DNA of 64,000 nt from Evansella vedderi (GCF_030813435.1 NZ_JAUSUG010000003.1:1-64000); one strand, 5' to 3'. Positions 51,806-59,367 are shown, counted from the stretch's first letter. Notes: generated from the letters alone by a model not told the origin. A program made the numbers and translations.

Positions 51806-53080
51806 TTAGTCTTTTTCCTGTTTTGGCTTAAAAAGACTACTCGTATTATGCTGCAGGGTTATTTTTTGGGCTAATCCATGTGTATCTTCTTGTTTGCGTT
51901 CATTCGGTCTAATCAAGAAGATGGAAGCGAGAGCCGCTAATCCCCCAAAACAGGATAAGACAACGTAAATAAAATTGGGTATGCTATTCATCATTAATGC
52001 AATGGCAGGAGGCCCAGCCGCAACTCCAATATATCGCATACTACTGTAGATGGAAGTAATGGTACCCCTTTCTGCTTTTTCAATTCCTTCCGTAATCAAG
52101 GAATCTAAGCATGGTAGGGAAATCCCAATACCAATACCTGCAATGGTCATCAGGCTTAAAATAAACATTAATTTTTGTTCAGGTTGAATAAAGATCAGTG
52201 ATCCAAAAACTAAAACATATCCAGAGAAAGTAAGCCATTTCATTAAATTCCTGCTACTACCTATTTTCTTTCCAGTTAAGAAAGCGGCGCTGCATAAAAA
52301 CAGGAGAGGCACAGCTAGAATGAGACCACGACTGATTCCATTTATACGATATTGATTTTCCAAAAGATTAGATAAATGAAATTGAAACCCAAATAATACA
52401 AACATACTGATACAACCGATGAGGAATACCCCAATCAACCATCTTGCATTGTTTTTAAATATAATCTTAAAATTTTCGAAAAACTCCGTGAAATTTTTTT
52501 GCTCTTCTTGCTCCTTTGGGGGCTTTACAAGAAATCCAACTAACAATATGGAAATAAGCGTAATTGCAGGGACTACAACAAATGGGAAAAACCAAGTGAT
52601 TAACGCAAATAATGATCCTAAAATGGGACTTAAAACTTTCCCCATTGTATTTGAGGTTTCAATGAAACCTAATCCCCTACTTACATCCTTTTCATCGTCA
52701 AACATATCACCAACTGTCGGGATGACAACTGGAAATGCACCTGAAGCACCTATTCCTTGAATAAATCGTCCAAGTAATATAAACGTATATGCATTTGATA
52801 ATTTCCATGAAGCAAATGCAGCTATTGCTCCCCCAATTCCTGTTAAAATCAAACTCGGAATGATAACCTTTTTACGTCCGAATTTATCAGATAAATAACC
52901 TGAAATGGGTATAAGTATGATGGCAACAATGGAATACACCGTAATAATAAGGCTAGATTGAAAGGCTGTAATGTCCAATTCTCTTTCCATTGTAGGTAAT
53001 ACTGGTATAAACATGGAATTCCCTAACGTTACAATCAGTGGTATTGATGCTAGTGCGATGAGATCAAATTTCTTCTTCAT
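51806..53080 (-). CDS. MFS efflux transporter
   Basis: 424 residues, twelve helices. Motif A GYLSDKFGRKKVIIP after helix 2, RFIQGIGASGAFPVV in helix 4-5, motif C-like GKVLSPILGSLFA, as in drug:H+ antiporters of the 12-TM type (Bcr, BltT, YmfD relatives). Substrate unknown. A short hydrophilic tail follows the last helix. RBS AAAGGAGATTCGAA. Single gene, between a terminator and an opposite-strand-free gap. Confidence 0.87.
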   Translation of the reverse strand: MKKKFDLIALASIPLIVTLGNSMFIPVLPTMERELDITAFQSSLIITVYSIVAIILIPISGYLSDKFGRKKVIIPSLILTGIGGAIAAFASWKLSNAYTFILLGRFIQGIGASGAFPVVIPTVGDMFDDEKDVSRGLGFIETSNTMGKVLSPILGSLFALITWFFPFVVVPAITLISILLVGFLVKPPKEQEEQKNFTEFFENFKIIFKNNARWLIGVFLIGCISMFVLFGFQFHLSNLLENQYRINGISRGLILAVPLLFLCSAAFLTGKKIGSSRNLMKWLTFSGYVLVFGSLIFIQPEQKLMFILSLMTIAGIGIGISLPCLDSLITEGIEKAERGTITSIYSSMRYIGVAAGPPAIALMMNSIPNFIYVVLSCFGGLAALASIFLIRPNERKQEDTHGLAQKITLQHNTSSLFKPKQEKD

Positions 53081-53219
53081 TTTCGAATCTCCTTTACGTA
53101 CTACATCAAAAACAACTATCTCTCCTTATATTGATGATGGTTATAAATATTTATACACAGAAAAGGTGGTTTCTAAGGATAAATGTTAACCAGTTTCAGA
53201 TCAACTATTATAAATAAAA

Positions 53220-53256
53220 AATGTCTAACAAATCGGACAACCATTTGTTAGACATT
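53220..53256 (-). terminator. Terminator after LuxR-type gene
   Basis: AATGTCTAACAAAT and ATTTGTTAGACATT, perfect 14-bp stem; minus-strand T run. Confidence 0.85.
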
Positions 53257-53286
53257 TAAGTTCAATTTTAAAGTTTTTCGTAACTA

Positions 53287-53961
53287 TTAACGGATTGCAT
53301 CTACCCAGCCGCTACGAATGATCTTAATAACCGCATCGGTACGATCGTTAGCATCTAGCTTTTTTAATAACCTACTAATGATAGAATTTATGGTAGACTG
53401 AGCAAAAAATAATTTTTCAGCAATCTTTATATTATTATTACCATCTAAAATTAATTGAAGAACCTCTTGTTCCTTTTGGGAAAGTACTTCCCCTGCCTTT
53501 TCATTTAAAACAAATTTTTTGATGGGCGCATCCTTCTTTTGTCTTTTTTCAATTTCACAAACCATATCCTTGTGGAAGTCAGGATCTAAGAATATTCCCT
53601 TTTCCATAAGTGATTTTATTACGATGGAGGTATTTTTTTCTAAAAAATCTAAAGAAACAATTCCGCTAATGGATAAGGATAAGTAGGAGATTAATCCATT
53701 ATGTAAAGGTGTTTTGCTTACAATCAAAAAATGGGATTGGCTACTCATTGACTGAAGCTGGGATTTTACTGCTTCCAATCTTTCACTATTATTTTCGTCC
53801 ATTAGGTAAAAGATTATATCCCGGCTCATTACTTTCTTGGTGTATGATTCTTTTAAAAGTTTAGAAATGGATTCCCTTGTTTTCGATGATATCTCATTCT
53901 GATGATCAATAAAAATAATTCTTGAATTTGCAGTTGCGATGCTTTCTCTTGTTAATTGCAT
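53287..53961 (-). CDS. LuxR/GerE-type transcriptional regulator
   Basis: 224 residues. C-terminal LuxR helix-turn-helix: VLSQKEQEVLQLILDGNNNI then KIAEKLFFAQSTINSIISRL. The N-terminal 150 residues resemble a degenerate receiver (RIIFIDHQNE, IIFYLMDENN, HFLIVSKTPL), without the usual Asp/Lys phosphorylation set, so activity may not depend on a kinase. ATG at 53961 with AAAGGGG upstream. Preceded by a cyclic-di-GMP-I riboswitch, so its level should follow cyclic di-GMP. The spore-gene cluster begins 570 bp upstream. Confidence 0.85.
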   Translation of the reverse strand: MQLTRESIATANSRIIFIDHQNEISSKTRESISKLLKESYTKKVMSRDIIFYLMDENNSERLEAVKSQLQSMSSQSHFLIVSKTPLHNGLISYLSLSISGIVSLDFLEKNTSIVIKSLMEKGIFLDPDFHKDMVCEIEKRQKKDAPIKKFVLNEKAGEVLSQKEQEVLQLILDGNNNIKIAEKLFFAQSTINSIISRLLKKLDANDRTDAVIKIIRSGWVDAIR

Positions 53962-54000
53962 AAATAGTACCCCTTTCATGAAAATTATTAAAGGCATACT

Positions 54001-54076
54001 GTAATTCTTTTAAAACAAAAAAATGACTACTCGTTGAATGAATAGCCAAAGCATTTTATAGTACAAAAGAATTACA
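54001..54076 (-). terminator. Expression platform of the second c-di-GMP riboswitch
   Basis: Minus strand: GGCTATTC, loop, GAGTAGTC, then ATTTTTTT, a weak terminator with G-U pairs. It lies inside an 11-bp pairing GTAATTCTTTT/AAAAGAATTAC, which could be the competing structure. Confidence 0.55.
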
Positions 54077-54078
54077 TT

Positions 54079-54156
54079 GGTAACCAGGCGATCATAGTCT
54101 TCAAGACCTTAGACCCTAGGCTTTGCGTCCTATTCTTTCAAATAGTTTGCCTTTTT
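54079..54156 (-). ncRNA. Cyclic-di-GMP-I (GEMM-I) riboswitch
   Basis: Minus strand: AAAGGCAAACTATTTGAAAG, then AATAGGACGCAAAGCCTAGG, GTCTAAGG and finally GCCTGGTTACC. Same conserved order as the copy at 20433. Located 118 bp upstream of the LuxR-type gene. Confidence 0.92.
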
Positions 54157-54274
54157 CATAATTTATCCAATTTTATTAGTATAAAAGTAATGATAAACTA
54201 TTTTTTAATATAATGCAATATATCTAGAATAAATTATTGAATACTTTTCCTAACTTTTTCAATTAATTTAGTAG

Positions 54275-54489
54275 AGTCTGTTCAAAACTCCCATGTCTTT
54301 ATAGACACCACGATAAATGAAAACTATTTTTGACTGTGCTAAATTTGGAAATTGATTTATGCTTCAGGCACTCGCTTTCCGCGGGAGTCTCGTGCCTTTC
54401 GCTTCAATCAACTTCTTTTGATAATAAACAATGTATTAATTCATAGTTTTCGTATAAAAAGGGGCTGTTTTTCCCCGTTTGAACAGACT
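54275..54489. repeat. 215-bp MITE-like element
   Basis: Bounded by perfect 12-bp terminal inverted repeats AGTCTGTTCAAA and TTTGAACAGACT; non-coding. Its middle (54361-54415) holds CACTCGCTTTCCGCGGGAGT and CCTTTCGCTTCAATCAAC, a fragment of the dispersed GC-rich repeat family. Confidence 0.6.
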
Positions 54490-54527
54490 TGAAAGACAGT
54501 TTTTGAACACCCTTTAGTAGTAATAAA

Positions 54528-54833
54528 CTATTCTCTCCCGTTATTGAATTTAAAAGAATAGCCTTTGCTATTTTGATTCACAACTGTATCCGTTTCCTTT
54601 GCATTTGATGTTTTCTTCGTTTGAAACTTTCCCGACTCCTTCGACTCACTCGGCGTTTTTTTCTTTTTTTCATCCTGATTAACTGTTATTCCGAAATTAG
54701 TTCCTAAGTTCAAAGCACCACTTAAATCTTTAATATCCAAGTTATCTAAGCGAAAGGTTAAGTTCTCTATAACTGGATCATTAATATCCAATTTTTCCAC
54801 GTTAATGTGATACTCAATTTTCTTATCATCCAA
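54528..54833 (-). CDS. Protein with GerPC-like motif, 5' end doubtful
   Basis: 101 residues. IEYHINVEKLDI and ENLTFRLDNLDIKDLSGALN then LGTNFG resemble the conserved C-terminal motif of GerPC (IEY...FxLDxLxIxxLxGTLNIG). The second half is a lysine/serine-rich tail. The given TTG lacks an RBS; the frame is open upstream for 14 codons (QNKLEQIIEK, coiled-coil-like, as before the motif in GerPC) and then meets a stop at the junction with the DUF421 remnant. So the N-terminus may be lost. Convergent neighbours are spore genes, supporting a spore role. Confidence 0.5.
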   Translation of the reverse strand: MDDKKIEYHINVEKLDINDPVIENLTFRLDNLDIKDLSGALNLGTNFGITVNQDEKKKKTPSESKESGKFQTKKTSNAKETDTVVNQNSKGYSFKFNNGRE

Positions 54834-54854
54834 CTTTTCGATTATTTGTTCTAA

Positions 54855-55239
54855 CTTGTTCTGCGTATTGTTTTAACCTTTTTCACCCTTATCCTTTTAA
54901 CAAGAATTATGGGGAGAAAAGAACTTACTTAAATGACATTTTTCAATTTTGTTTCGGGGATTTCCATCGGTTCTATCGGTACCACCCTTGTAGTCAATCA
55001 AAACTTGAGTATAAAAAATGGCCTCATTGCTTTAGGGGGATGGGAGTGTTCTAACAATAGTAATGGGGATAGTGGATACTTTAGATGCCCGTAAAGCATT
55101 GGAAGGAAAGTCTATTATATTAGTTAAAAACGAAAAAATAATGGAAGGGGAACTTCGGAATGCGGGGGTAACCTCGTTGGAAGAGGTATTTTATGCAGCA
55201 GTAAAAAAAAACGGAAAACTATATATGCGATTTAAATAA
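54855..55239 (+). pseudogene. DUF421 (YetF-like) membrane protein gene, multiply broken
   Basis: Three pieces read in order: LVLRIVLTFFTLILLTRIMG and RKELT, then TAA (54930) where relatives have Gln; MTFFNFVSGISIGSIGTTLV to LIALGGWE; and after a frameshift near 55040, VDTLDARKALEGKSIILVKN ending GKLYMRFK. Together they form a shortened DUF421 protein, a family of sporulation-linked and general membrane proteins. The start codon is also missing: the first piece begins right after a stop at 54854. Head to head with the GerPC-like gene. Confidence 0.8.
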
Positions 55240-55452
55240 AGATACTTGAAACATTCATTCGGAGCCATTTGACAGGTGCACATTATCCACTGGATTGAAT
55301 ACTCTAAAAAAGATAAGACTTTATCAATTAATATGGGGTTTATTAAATATCTTTTCCAAATCAAAATGAGTGGTGATGAGGTAATTGATAAGGTTTAAAA
55401 TATAAACCCTGTTTCTAGCCTTAGTAACCTAAAGGAAAAAGGGAGGTTATTT

Positions 55453-55698
55453 ATGGCGGTTGTTATTAACTTTTTGGCAATTAACGTGAACTCGCAAAGT
55501 AACAACTCTGGTGTTTTCATAGGTTCTAATAATCAAGTAGGTTGGGATTCCCATTCTAAATTCAGTTACGGCAATGGACAATTTTTAGGTATGAACGGCA
55601 CGATTAATAACCTGAACATTTTAATGGACCAGGATATCATTGATGCTCCAATTAATGATCAAGATATTAAACCTGGTTTAAATAATCAGCAATTATAA
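55453..55698 (+). CDS. GerPA/GerPF-like spore protein, copy 1
   Basis: 81 residues, one domain: VINFLAINVNSQSNNSGVFI, GSNNQVGWDSHSKFSYGNGQ, then DQDIIDAPINDQD and the tail IKPGLNNQQL. The layout (short strands, S/N-rich turn, x-x-K-x-x-x-G-x-G, then D-x-D-x-x-D) parallels GerPA/GerPF, 70-residue proteins needed for germinant passage through the coat in Bacillus. RBS AAAGGGAGGTTATTT. First of three co-directional copies. Family assignment by pattern; sequence is divergent. Confidence 0.65.
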   Translation: MAVVINFLAINVNSQSNNSGVFIGSNNQVGWDSHSKFSYGNGQFLGMNGTINNLNILMDQDIIDAPINDQDIKPGLNNQQL

Positions 55699-55715
55699 AA
55701 TGAGGAGGAATGTGT

Positions 55716-55961
55716 ATGGCATTAGCAATCAACTTTGCTGCTGTAAATATTAATGCGCAGTCAAACAGTACTGGTTTATTTGTAGGGAGTAATAATCAAG
55801 TGGGATGGGATGGACATCAAAAGTTTAGTTATGGAAGTGGTCAATTTTTAGGTATTAATGGATCAGCCAATAATATAAATATCGTGGCAGATACGGATGT
55901 TATTGACGCTCCAATTAATGACCAAGATATTAAACCTGGTTTAAACAATCAGCAGGCATAG
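55716..55961 (+). CDS. GerPA/GerPF-like spore protein, copy 2
   Basis: 81 residues, about 60 percent identical to copy 1 by eye: LAINFAAVNINAQSNSTGLF, GSNNQVGWDGHQKFSYGSGQ, VIDAPINDQDIKPGLNNQQA. The ATG at 55716 is set by GAGGAGGAATGTGT; an ATG two codons earlier is too close to the RBS. Seventeen bp after copy 1, clearly a tandem duplication within one operon. Confidence 0.68.
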   Translation: MALAINFAAVNINAQSNSTGLFVGSNNQVGWDGHQKFSYGSGQFLGINGSANNINIVADTDVIDAPINDQDIKPGLNNQQA

Positions 55962-55973
55962 GAGGAGAGTGAA

Positions 55974-56471
55974 CTGGGTAACGGATCACATGTTCATATT
56001 GCTGTCCAAAACTTGTATGTTACCACCATTGAAAATACTTCAGGAATCTTTTCCGGGACTAATATTGCAAATGGTTGGTCAACCATGTATAAAGCGAATT
56101 TCGGCTTTGGCTCCATGAGTAATACCATTTCTTCAAATAATTTTTCCATTGTACTGGATAATGATTTCATCGATTCTCCATTCGATGATCGTGATGTATT
56201 TGTTAGTAGAAATCTTCCAATGAATCGAGTAAATCAAGTTGATTTCCAGGATATTAATGTAAATACCCTTATAAACAATTCTTCCGTAGCAATTGGAGAA
56301 AATAATATGTACGGTTGGAGTGGACATAGTAAACGGAATTTTGGAAATGGGAAATTTTCCGGTACGAATGTGACAAATAACAACCATAATCATTTGGAAG
56401 ACAATGATTATATTGACACTCCGATCAATGATCAAGATTATAAACCTGGATTCCTAGATCAAAGAGGTTAA
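55974..56471 (+). CDS. Tandem double-domain GerPA/GerPF-like protein, CTG start
   Basis: 165 residues made of two copies of the domain. Domain 1: VHIAVQNLYVTTIENTSGIF, NGWSTMYKANFGFG, DNDFIDSPFDDRD. Domain 2: QVDFQDINVNTLINNSSVAI, YGWSGHSKRNFGNGKF, DNDYIDTPINDQDYKPG. The only in-frame start that has an RBS (AGGAGG, 8 nt) is the CTG at 55974, and it restores the full first domain; the TTG at 56013 would cut off its first strand. Twelve bp after copy 2. Fusion of two genes is the simplest origin. Confidence 0.65.
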   Translation: MGNGSHVHIAVQNLYVTTIENTSGIFSGTNIANGWSTMYKANFGFGSMSNTISSNNFSIVLDNDFIDSPFDDRDVFVSRNLPMNRVNQVDFQDINVNTLINNSSVAIGENNMYGWSGHSKRNFGNGKFSGTNVTNNNHNHLEDNDYIDTPINDQDYKPGFLDQRG

Positions 56472-56494
56472 AATTTTTTCGAAACATAAGGAAA

Positions 56495-56540
56495 GAAAAC
56501 AAAGATTCCCTCATTATTTTAGAGTCGAATCTTTGTTTTC
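56495..56540. terminator. Bidirectional terminator between convergent GerP-like operons
   Basis: GAAAACAAAGATTC and GAATCTTTGTTTTC form a 14-bp stem; the minus-strand gene's stop codon lies in the loop. Confidence 0.75.
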
Positions 56541-56891
56541 ATTATTATCATCTGATTCATTTGTTTCATTAAGGTCATTTGAGAAATCGGCCTCTCCTTC
56601 CACATCTATTTCTTCTCCTTCTTCTAGGGATGCCAAAATTTTCTCCTTTAACCAATCAGGGATATCATCACTACCATTAAACATATCCAGAAAATCAGCA
56701 TCATCTAATAGGGTTCTAGCATCCTTAAATTCATTACTATCCCCGCTTACAGATCCAAAACCTTGATTATGCTTTTTTTCACTTTTAAAGCCTGAGTTCG
56801 TATTATGTCCAATATTAACACTGGATGCACCCTCCACTGTACCTATACGAATCGACCCAATATAAAATGTAGGGGAAAAAGATGAAGCCAT
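56514..56891 (-). CDS. GerPA/GerPF-like protein with acidic tail
   Basis: 125 residues. Domain at 1-75: PTFYIGSIRIGTVEGASSVN, IGHNTNSGFKSEKKHNQGFG, then DDADFLD, the same order of strands, K-x-x-x-GFG and D-x-D-x-x-D as its neighbours. The last 45 residues are highly acidic (LEEGEEIDVEGEADFSNDLN). ATG at 56891 with GAGGAGGGTTCC. Second gene of a minus-strand pair. Confidence 0.62.
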   Translation of the reverse strand: MASSFSPTFYIGSIRIGTVEGASSVNIGHNTNSGFKSEKKHNQGFGSVSGDSNEFKDARTLLDDADFLDMFNGSDDIPDWLKEKILASLEEGEEIDVEGEADFSNDLNETNESDDNNENKDSTLK

Positions 56892-56924
56892 GGAACCCTC
56901 CTCAATCATTTTATCAAATTTTGA

Positions 56925-57149
56925 TTATTCCTTTTTTCGTTGCGGTTGATATACATCAATATAATCCGGGTCAAAGGTAATGTTATAGTTGTTTTCCACA
57001 ATATTATCCTGCCCGTCAATCTTTCCAAACCCTTCATTTAGTTTCGATGAGCTTTTCCACCCGATATGTTTATTTCTTCCAGAAAAGACCCCTGAAGAAC
57101 TGGAAACTTGGTTTATACTTAAACTTTTAAACGATATTTTGGTACCCAT
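56925..57149 (-). CDS. GerPA/GerPF-like spore protein, minus-strand copy
   Basis: 74 residues: ISFKSLSINQVSSSSGVFSG, RNKHIGWKSSSKLNEGFGKI, DPDYIDVYQPQ. Same fold pattern as 55453 and closest to it in the SSSSGVFSG-x-N-x-x-x-GW segment. RBS AGGTGATTGTAA. Divergent from the Hsp20-like gene, so both directions may share a sporulation promoter region. Confidence 0.65.
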   Translation of the reverse strand: MGTKISFKSLSINQVSSSSGVFSGRNKHIGWKSSSKLNEGFGKIDGQDNIVENNYNITFDPDYIDVYQPQRKKE

Positions 57150-57157
57150 TTACAATC

Positions 57158-57185
57158 ACCTAATTTCTTTTTTATTCATATTCTA
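57158..57185 (+). promoter_or_regulatory. Sigma-K-like promoter
   Basis: AC, 17-nt spacer, CATATTCTA, which fits the sigma-K consensus AC-N16/17-CATAnnnTA. It lies about 95 bp upstream of the Hsp20-like gene. Confidence 0.45.
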
Positions 57186-57281
57186 TTTTGAAGTCATTCT
57201 TAATATGAATCAGTGAAGGAATCTTGCAAGCTTTAAGTATGTAAGTACATTCATCGATTTTTAAAGAAAGGGGGATAAAGA

Positions 57282-57791
57282 ATGGTTGGTAAGGATAAAT
57301 TTGTTCCAGGGAAAATAGATTGGGACCAATTCCAAAATATTTTTAAAAATAAAGGATTTATGGGAAATCCTTTTTTCGGATCTTCATCCAAGGACCCACA
57401 ATGGATTGAAGAATACATTCAAAGTGTTTTATCCCAGTCCATGCCAAACATGGACCAACGGGGTGGCAATCCAAACCAGCATCAGTCTCAGTCAACAAAC
57501 CCTAATCAACCCCCACCGCCCCTTCAAAAAGAAGTATTTGAAGGCCATTACAATATCATTGTTAAAGTCTTACTTCCCCACCCTATCCATCCCAATCAAC
57601 TAAAAATATATCATGCTGCTAATAGGATTAGAATAGACGGGATTGAAAGTTTAGGACCTCAAATTATCGAATTGCCTGTCATCGGCAAAACGGATGGAGC
57701 CATGTCTGTAGTGAAAAATAATATTTTAGAAATAAATATCCCTAAAGAGTTAAATATCCAATACCAAGAAGTACCACTAGTATTTGAATAA
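57282..57791 (+). CDS. Hsp20-like (GerT/CotM-type) spore protein 1
   Basis: 169 residues. N-terminal 60 residues (GKIDWDQFQNIFKNKGFMGN), a Pro/Gln/Asn-rich linker (NPNQHQSQSTNPNQPPPPLQ), and from about residue 85 an alpha-crystallin-like beta domain: YNIIVKVLLPHPIHPNQLKI, RIRIDGIE, KNNILEINIPKEL. The final LEI-x-IPK is the Hsp20 strand pattern. Related to small heat-shock-like coat or germination proteins such as CotM and GerT. RBS AAAGGGGGATAAAG. Own terminator; sigma-K-like promoter upstream. Confidence 0.7.
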   Translation: MVGKDKFVPGKIDWDQFQNIFKNKGFMGNPFFGSSSKDPQWIEEYIQSVLSQSMPNMDQRGGNPNQHQSQSTNPNQPPPPLQKEVFEGHYNIIVKVLLPHPIHPNQLKIYHAANRIRIDGIESLGPQIIELPVIGKTDGAMSVVKNNILEINIPKELNIQYQEVPLVFE

Positions 57792-57808
57792 TCACATTTG
57801 GTATAGCC

Positions 57809-57840
57809 GCGAGCTTAAGCAAGCTCGTTTTATTTTTTTC
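57809..57840 (+). terminator. Terminator after Hsp20-like gene 1
   Basis: CGAGCTT, loop, AAGCTCG, then TTTTATTTTTTT. Confidence 0.75.
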
Positions 57841-57874
57841 AATGCTAATTTCTAAAAGATTGCTTTGAGGAGAA

Positions 57875-57915
57875 TATTGTCTTGGATACGCTACTGGTGA
57901 CGCTTCTCCAAGTTT
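57875..57915. repeat. Dispersed repeat fragment, copy G
   Basis: GTCTTGGATACGCTACTGGT followed by GACGCTTCTCCAAG: the two ends of the family at 5957 joined, as at 47312. Confidence 0.5.
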
Positions 57916-57969
57916 TTTTAAAGTAACAACATTTGCTAAAAAATTCTTTTCCAAAAGAACAAAAGTGCA

Positions 57970-58088
57970 ATGCGCCTTGTCCACGAGCGACCAGCAAATG
58001 CATCTGCCCCGATAAAAAGTGCTTTTTACTTTTAATCGGGCAGATCATTTAACCTCGAGCGAGAAGGCGCTGAAGCTAGACGTGATTA
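57970..58088. repeat. Structured intergenic repeat with long hairpins
   Basis: GCGCCTTGTCCACGAGCGAC pairs in part with CCTCGAGCGAGAAGGCGC, and TCTGCCCCGATAAAAAGTGC with the following ACTTTTAATCGGGCAGA. I recognise this block as a type that is widely dispersed in Bacillaceae genomes. Non-coding. Confidence 0.55.
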
Positions 58089-58181
58089 ATAATAAATAAA
58101 CTTTTCCACAAGAGTGAAAAATATAATTTTCTAAACCATAAAAAAAGCCAGTCTCCGACTAGCCTTGAACTTTAAGTTATG

Positions 58182-58787
58182 TCACTTCCTCCGTATGGGT
58201 ATGGGGTGTAAATGGTCATCTTCATGTTTCACTAATCTAATTTCGAGAATATTTTTCTTAAAGATAGCCTTCCCACCTTTACTTCGCACCAAGTTTGGTA
58301 GTTTTATTTCAAATGGTTCCCCTGATGGAAACCCGCTGACAACAATCCTTGTGGCATCATGCTCTACATTAATATCATTAATATCGATATGTTTCGGAAT
58401 TAATATTTGAATAATAATAAATCCATGTAGTTCAATCACCCTCGATTGGGGGGGGGTTCTTTGAGGAGAATTTTCCATACTAGATGGATTTGCTTGAGCT
58501 TGAGGATTGGTTGGACCTCCTTGGTTAGAATTAAGATTTGGAAGAAAAGCTGGTCCATTATTATTTTGGTTTTCGCTATTATTTGTAGGAGGAGCCTCAT
58601 TAGGTTGTGGATTTTCATTTGGATCTTCTGTCGTTGAATTTGTTTCATCCGTTTGTACATTCCCTAGCCCATTTAAATATTGATTTAACATATTTTGGAC
58701 ATATTTATCAATTCCGTTTACCATATTATTTCTTTCATCTATCTTAGGCATAAAATACTTAAGTGGATCAAAGTTGTTCCAGTCCAA
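58182..58787 (-). CDS. Hsp20-like (GerT/CotM-type) spore protein 2
   Basis: 201 residues with the same plan as the 57282 protein: DWNNFDPLKYFMPKI opening, long N/P/T/Q-rich linker (about 50-115), then ELHGFIIIQILIPKHIDIND, RIVVSGFPSGEPFEIKLPN and KKNILEIRLVKHED. TTG at 58787 with AAAGGGGGG 6 nt upstream replaces the 33-codon longer frame. A run of nine C in the coding strand lies in the linker. Upstream, AC-N16-CATAGTATG is sigma-K-like with one deviation. Confidence 0.68.
   Translation of the reverse strand: MDWNNFDPLKYFMPKIDERNNMVNGIDKYVQNMLNQYLNGLGNVQTDETNSTTEDPNENPQPNEAPPTNNSENQNNNGPAFLPNLNSNQGGPTNPQAQANPSSMENSPQRTPPQSRVIELHGFIIIQILIPKHIDINDINVEHDATRIVVSGFPSGEPFEIKLPNLVRSKGGKAIFKKNILEIRLVKHEDDHLHPIPIRRK
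58448..58456. repeat. G9 homopolymer inside Hsp20-like gene 2
   Basis: Nine G on the plus strand, coding Thr-Pro-Pro on the minus strand. Long enough to slip in length. Confidence 0.6.
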
Positions 58788-58957
58788 GCAATTCCCCCCT
58801 TTCACTAGGTTGATTGCAATGAAAAAATATGGAAGGAGCACGTATTTGGAGTATTTTTGAAATCGGATAAACCGTTTTCCCTTCAATCATACTATGCTTT
58901 CTTCATTGAAAAGTTCGCGTAAATCCTTCGTCCCCATGATCTACTCCCTCCATATAA

Positions 58958-58995
58958 AAAAACACCTCGAATACCTGAAATTCAAGGTGTTTTTC
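58958..58995 (-). terminator. Terminator after DUF1292 gene
   Basis: AACACCTCGAA with TTCAAGGTGTT, flanked by A and T runs. Confidence 0.7.
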
Positions 58996-59017
58996 TCTGT
59001 TATACTATTTTTTTGTA

Positions 59018-59281
59018 TTAGTCACTTTCCATCTTATTTGTATTCATCGCTATTTCGTAAGCACTAAGGATGGCATCCCTCTCTTCAGGGTCATTAATAC
59101 CCACTAGGTACTGCTCATCTCCCTCGTCTTCGATCCTCATTAATAAGGTCTCTGTATCACCAGTTACAATGGCATAGGACTCTCCATCCATTTTAAACAT
59201 TGCTTCCACATGGAATTCTTTTTCATAGCCGCTATCATCTTTAATAATTATTTTATTATCTAAATATTCCTTGTTAGACAA
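59018..59281 (-). CDS. DUF1292 family protein
   Basis: 87 residues: NKIIIKDDSGYEKEFHVEAM, YAIVTGDTETLLMRIEDEGD and the closing RDAILSAYEIAM match the acidic DUF1292 family of Firmicutes (related to YrzB), whose role is not known. TTG start with GGGGTGAAAAAAA upstream. Single gene; it lies between the spore cluster and the YqeG-like pair. Confidence 0.85.
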   Translation of the reverse strand: MSNKEYLDNKIIIKDDSGYEKEFHVEAMFKMDGESYAIVTGDTETLLMRIEDEGDEQYLVGINDPEERDAILSAYEIAMNTNKMESD

Positions 59282-59367
59282 TTTTTTTCACCCCATAAAT
59301 AAGTATTTACACATACCATTCCCATTGATGAAGGTAAATAATTGTCTAACTGAACTTTAATTTTTGT

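Noticed and set aside
56133-56435. 100-residue minus-strand frame
   Set aside because: Shadow of the double-domain GerP-like gene; Ile-rich from complementing Asn/Asp codons.
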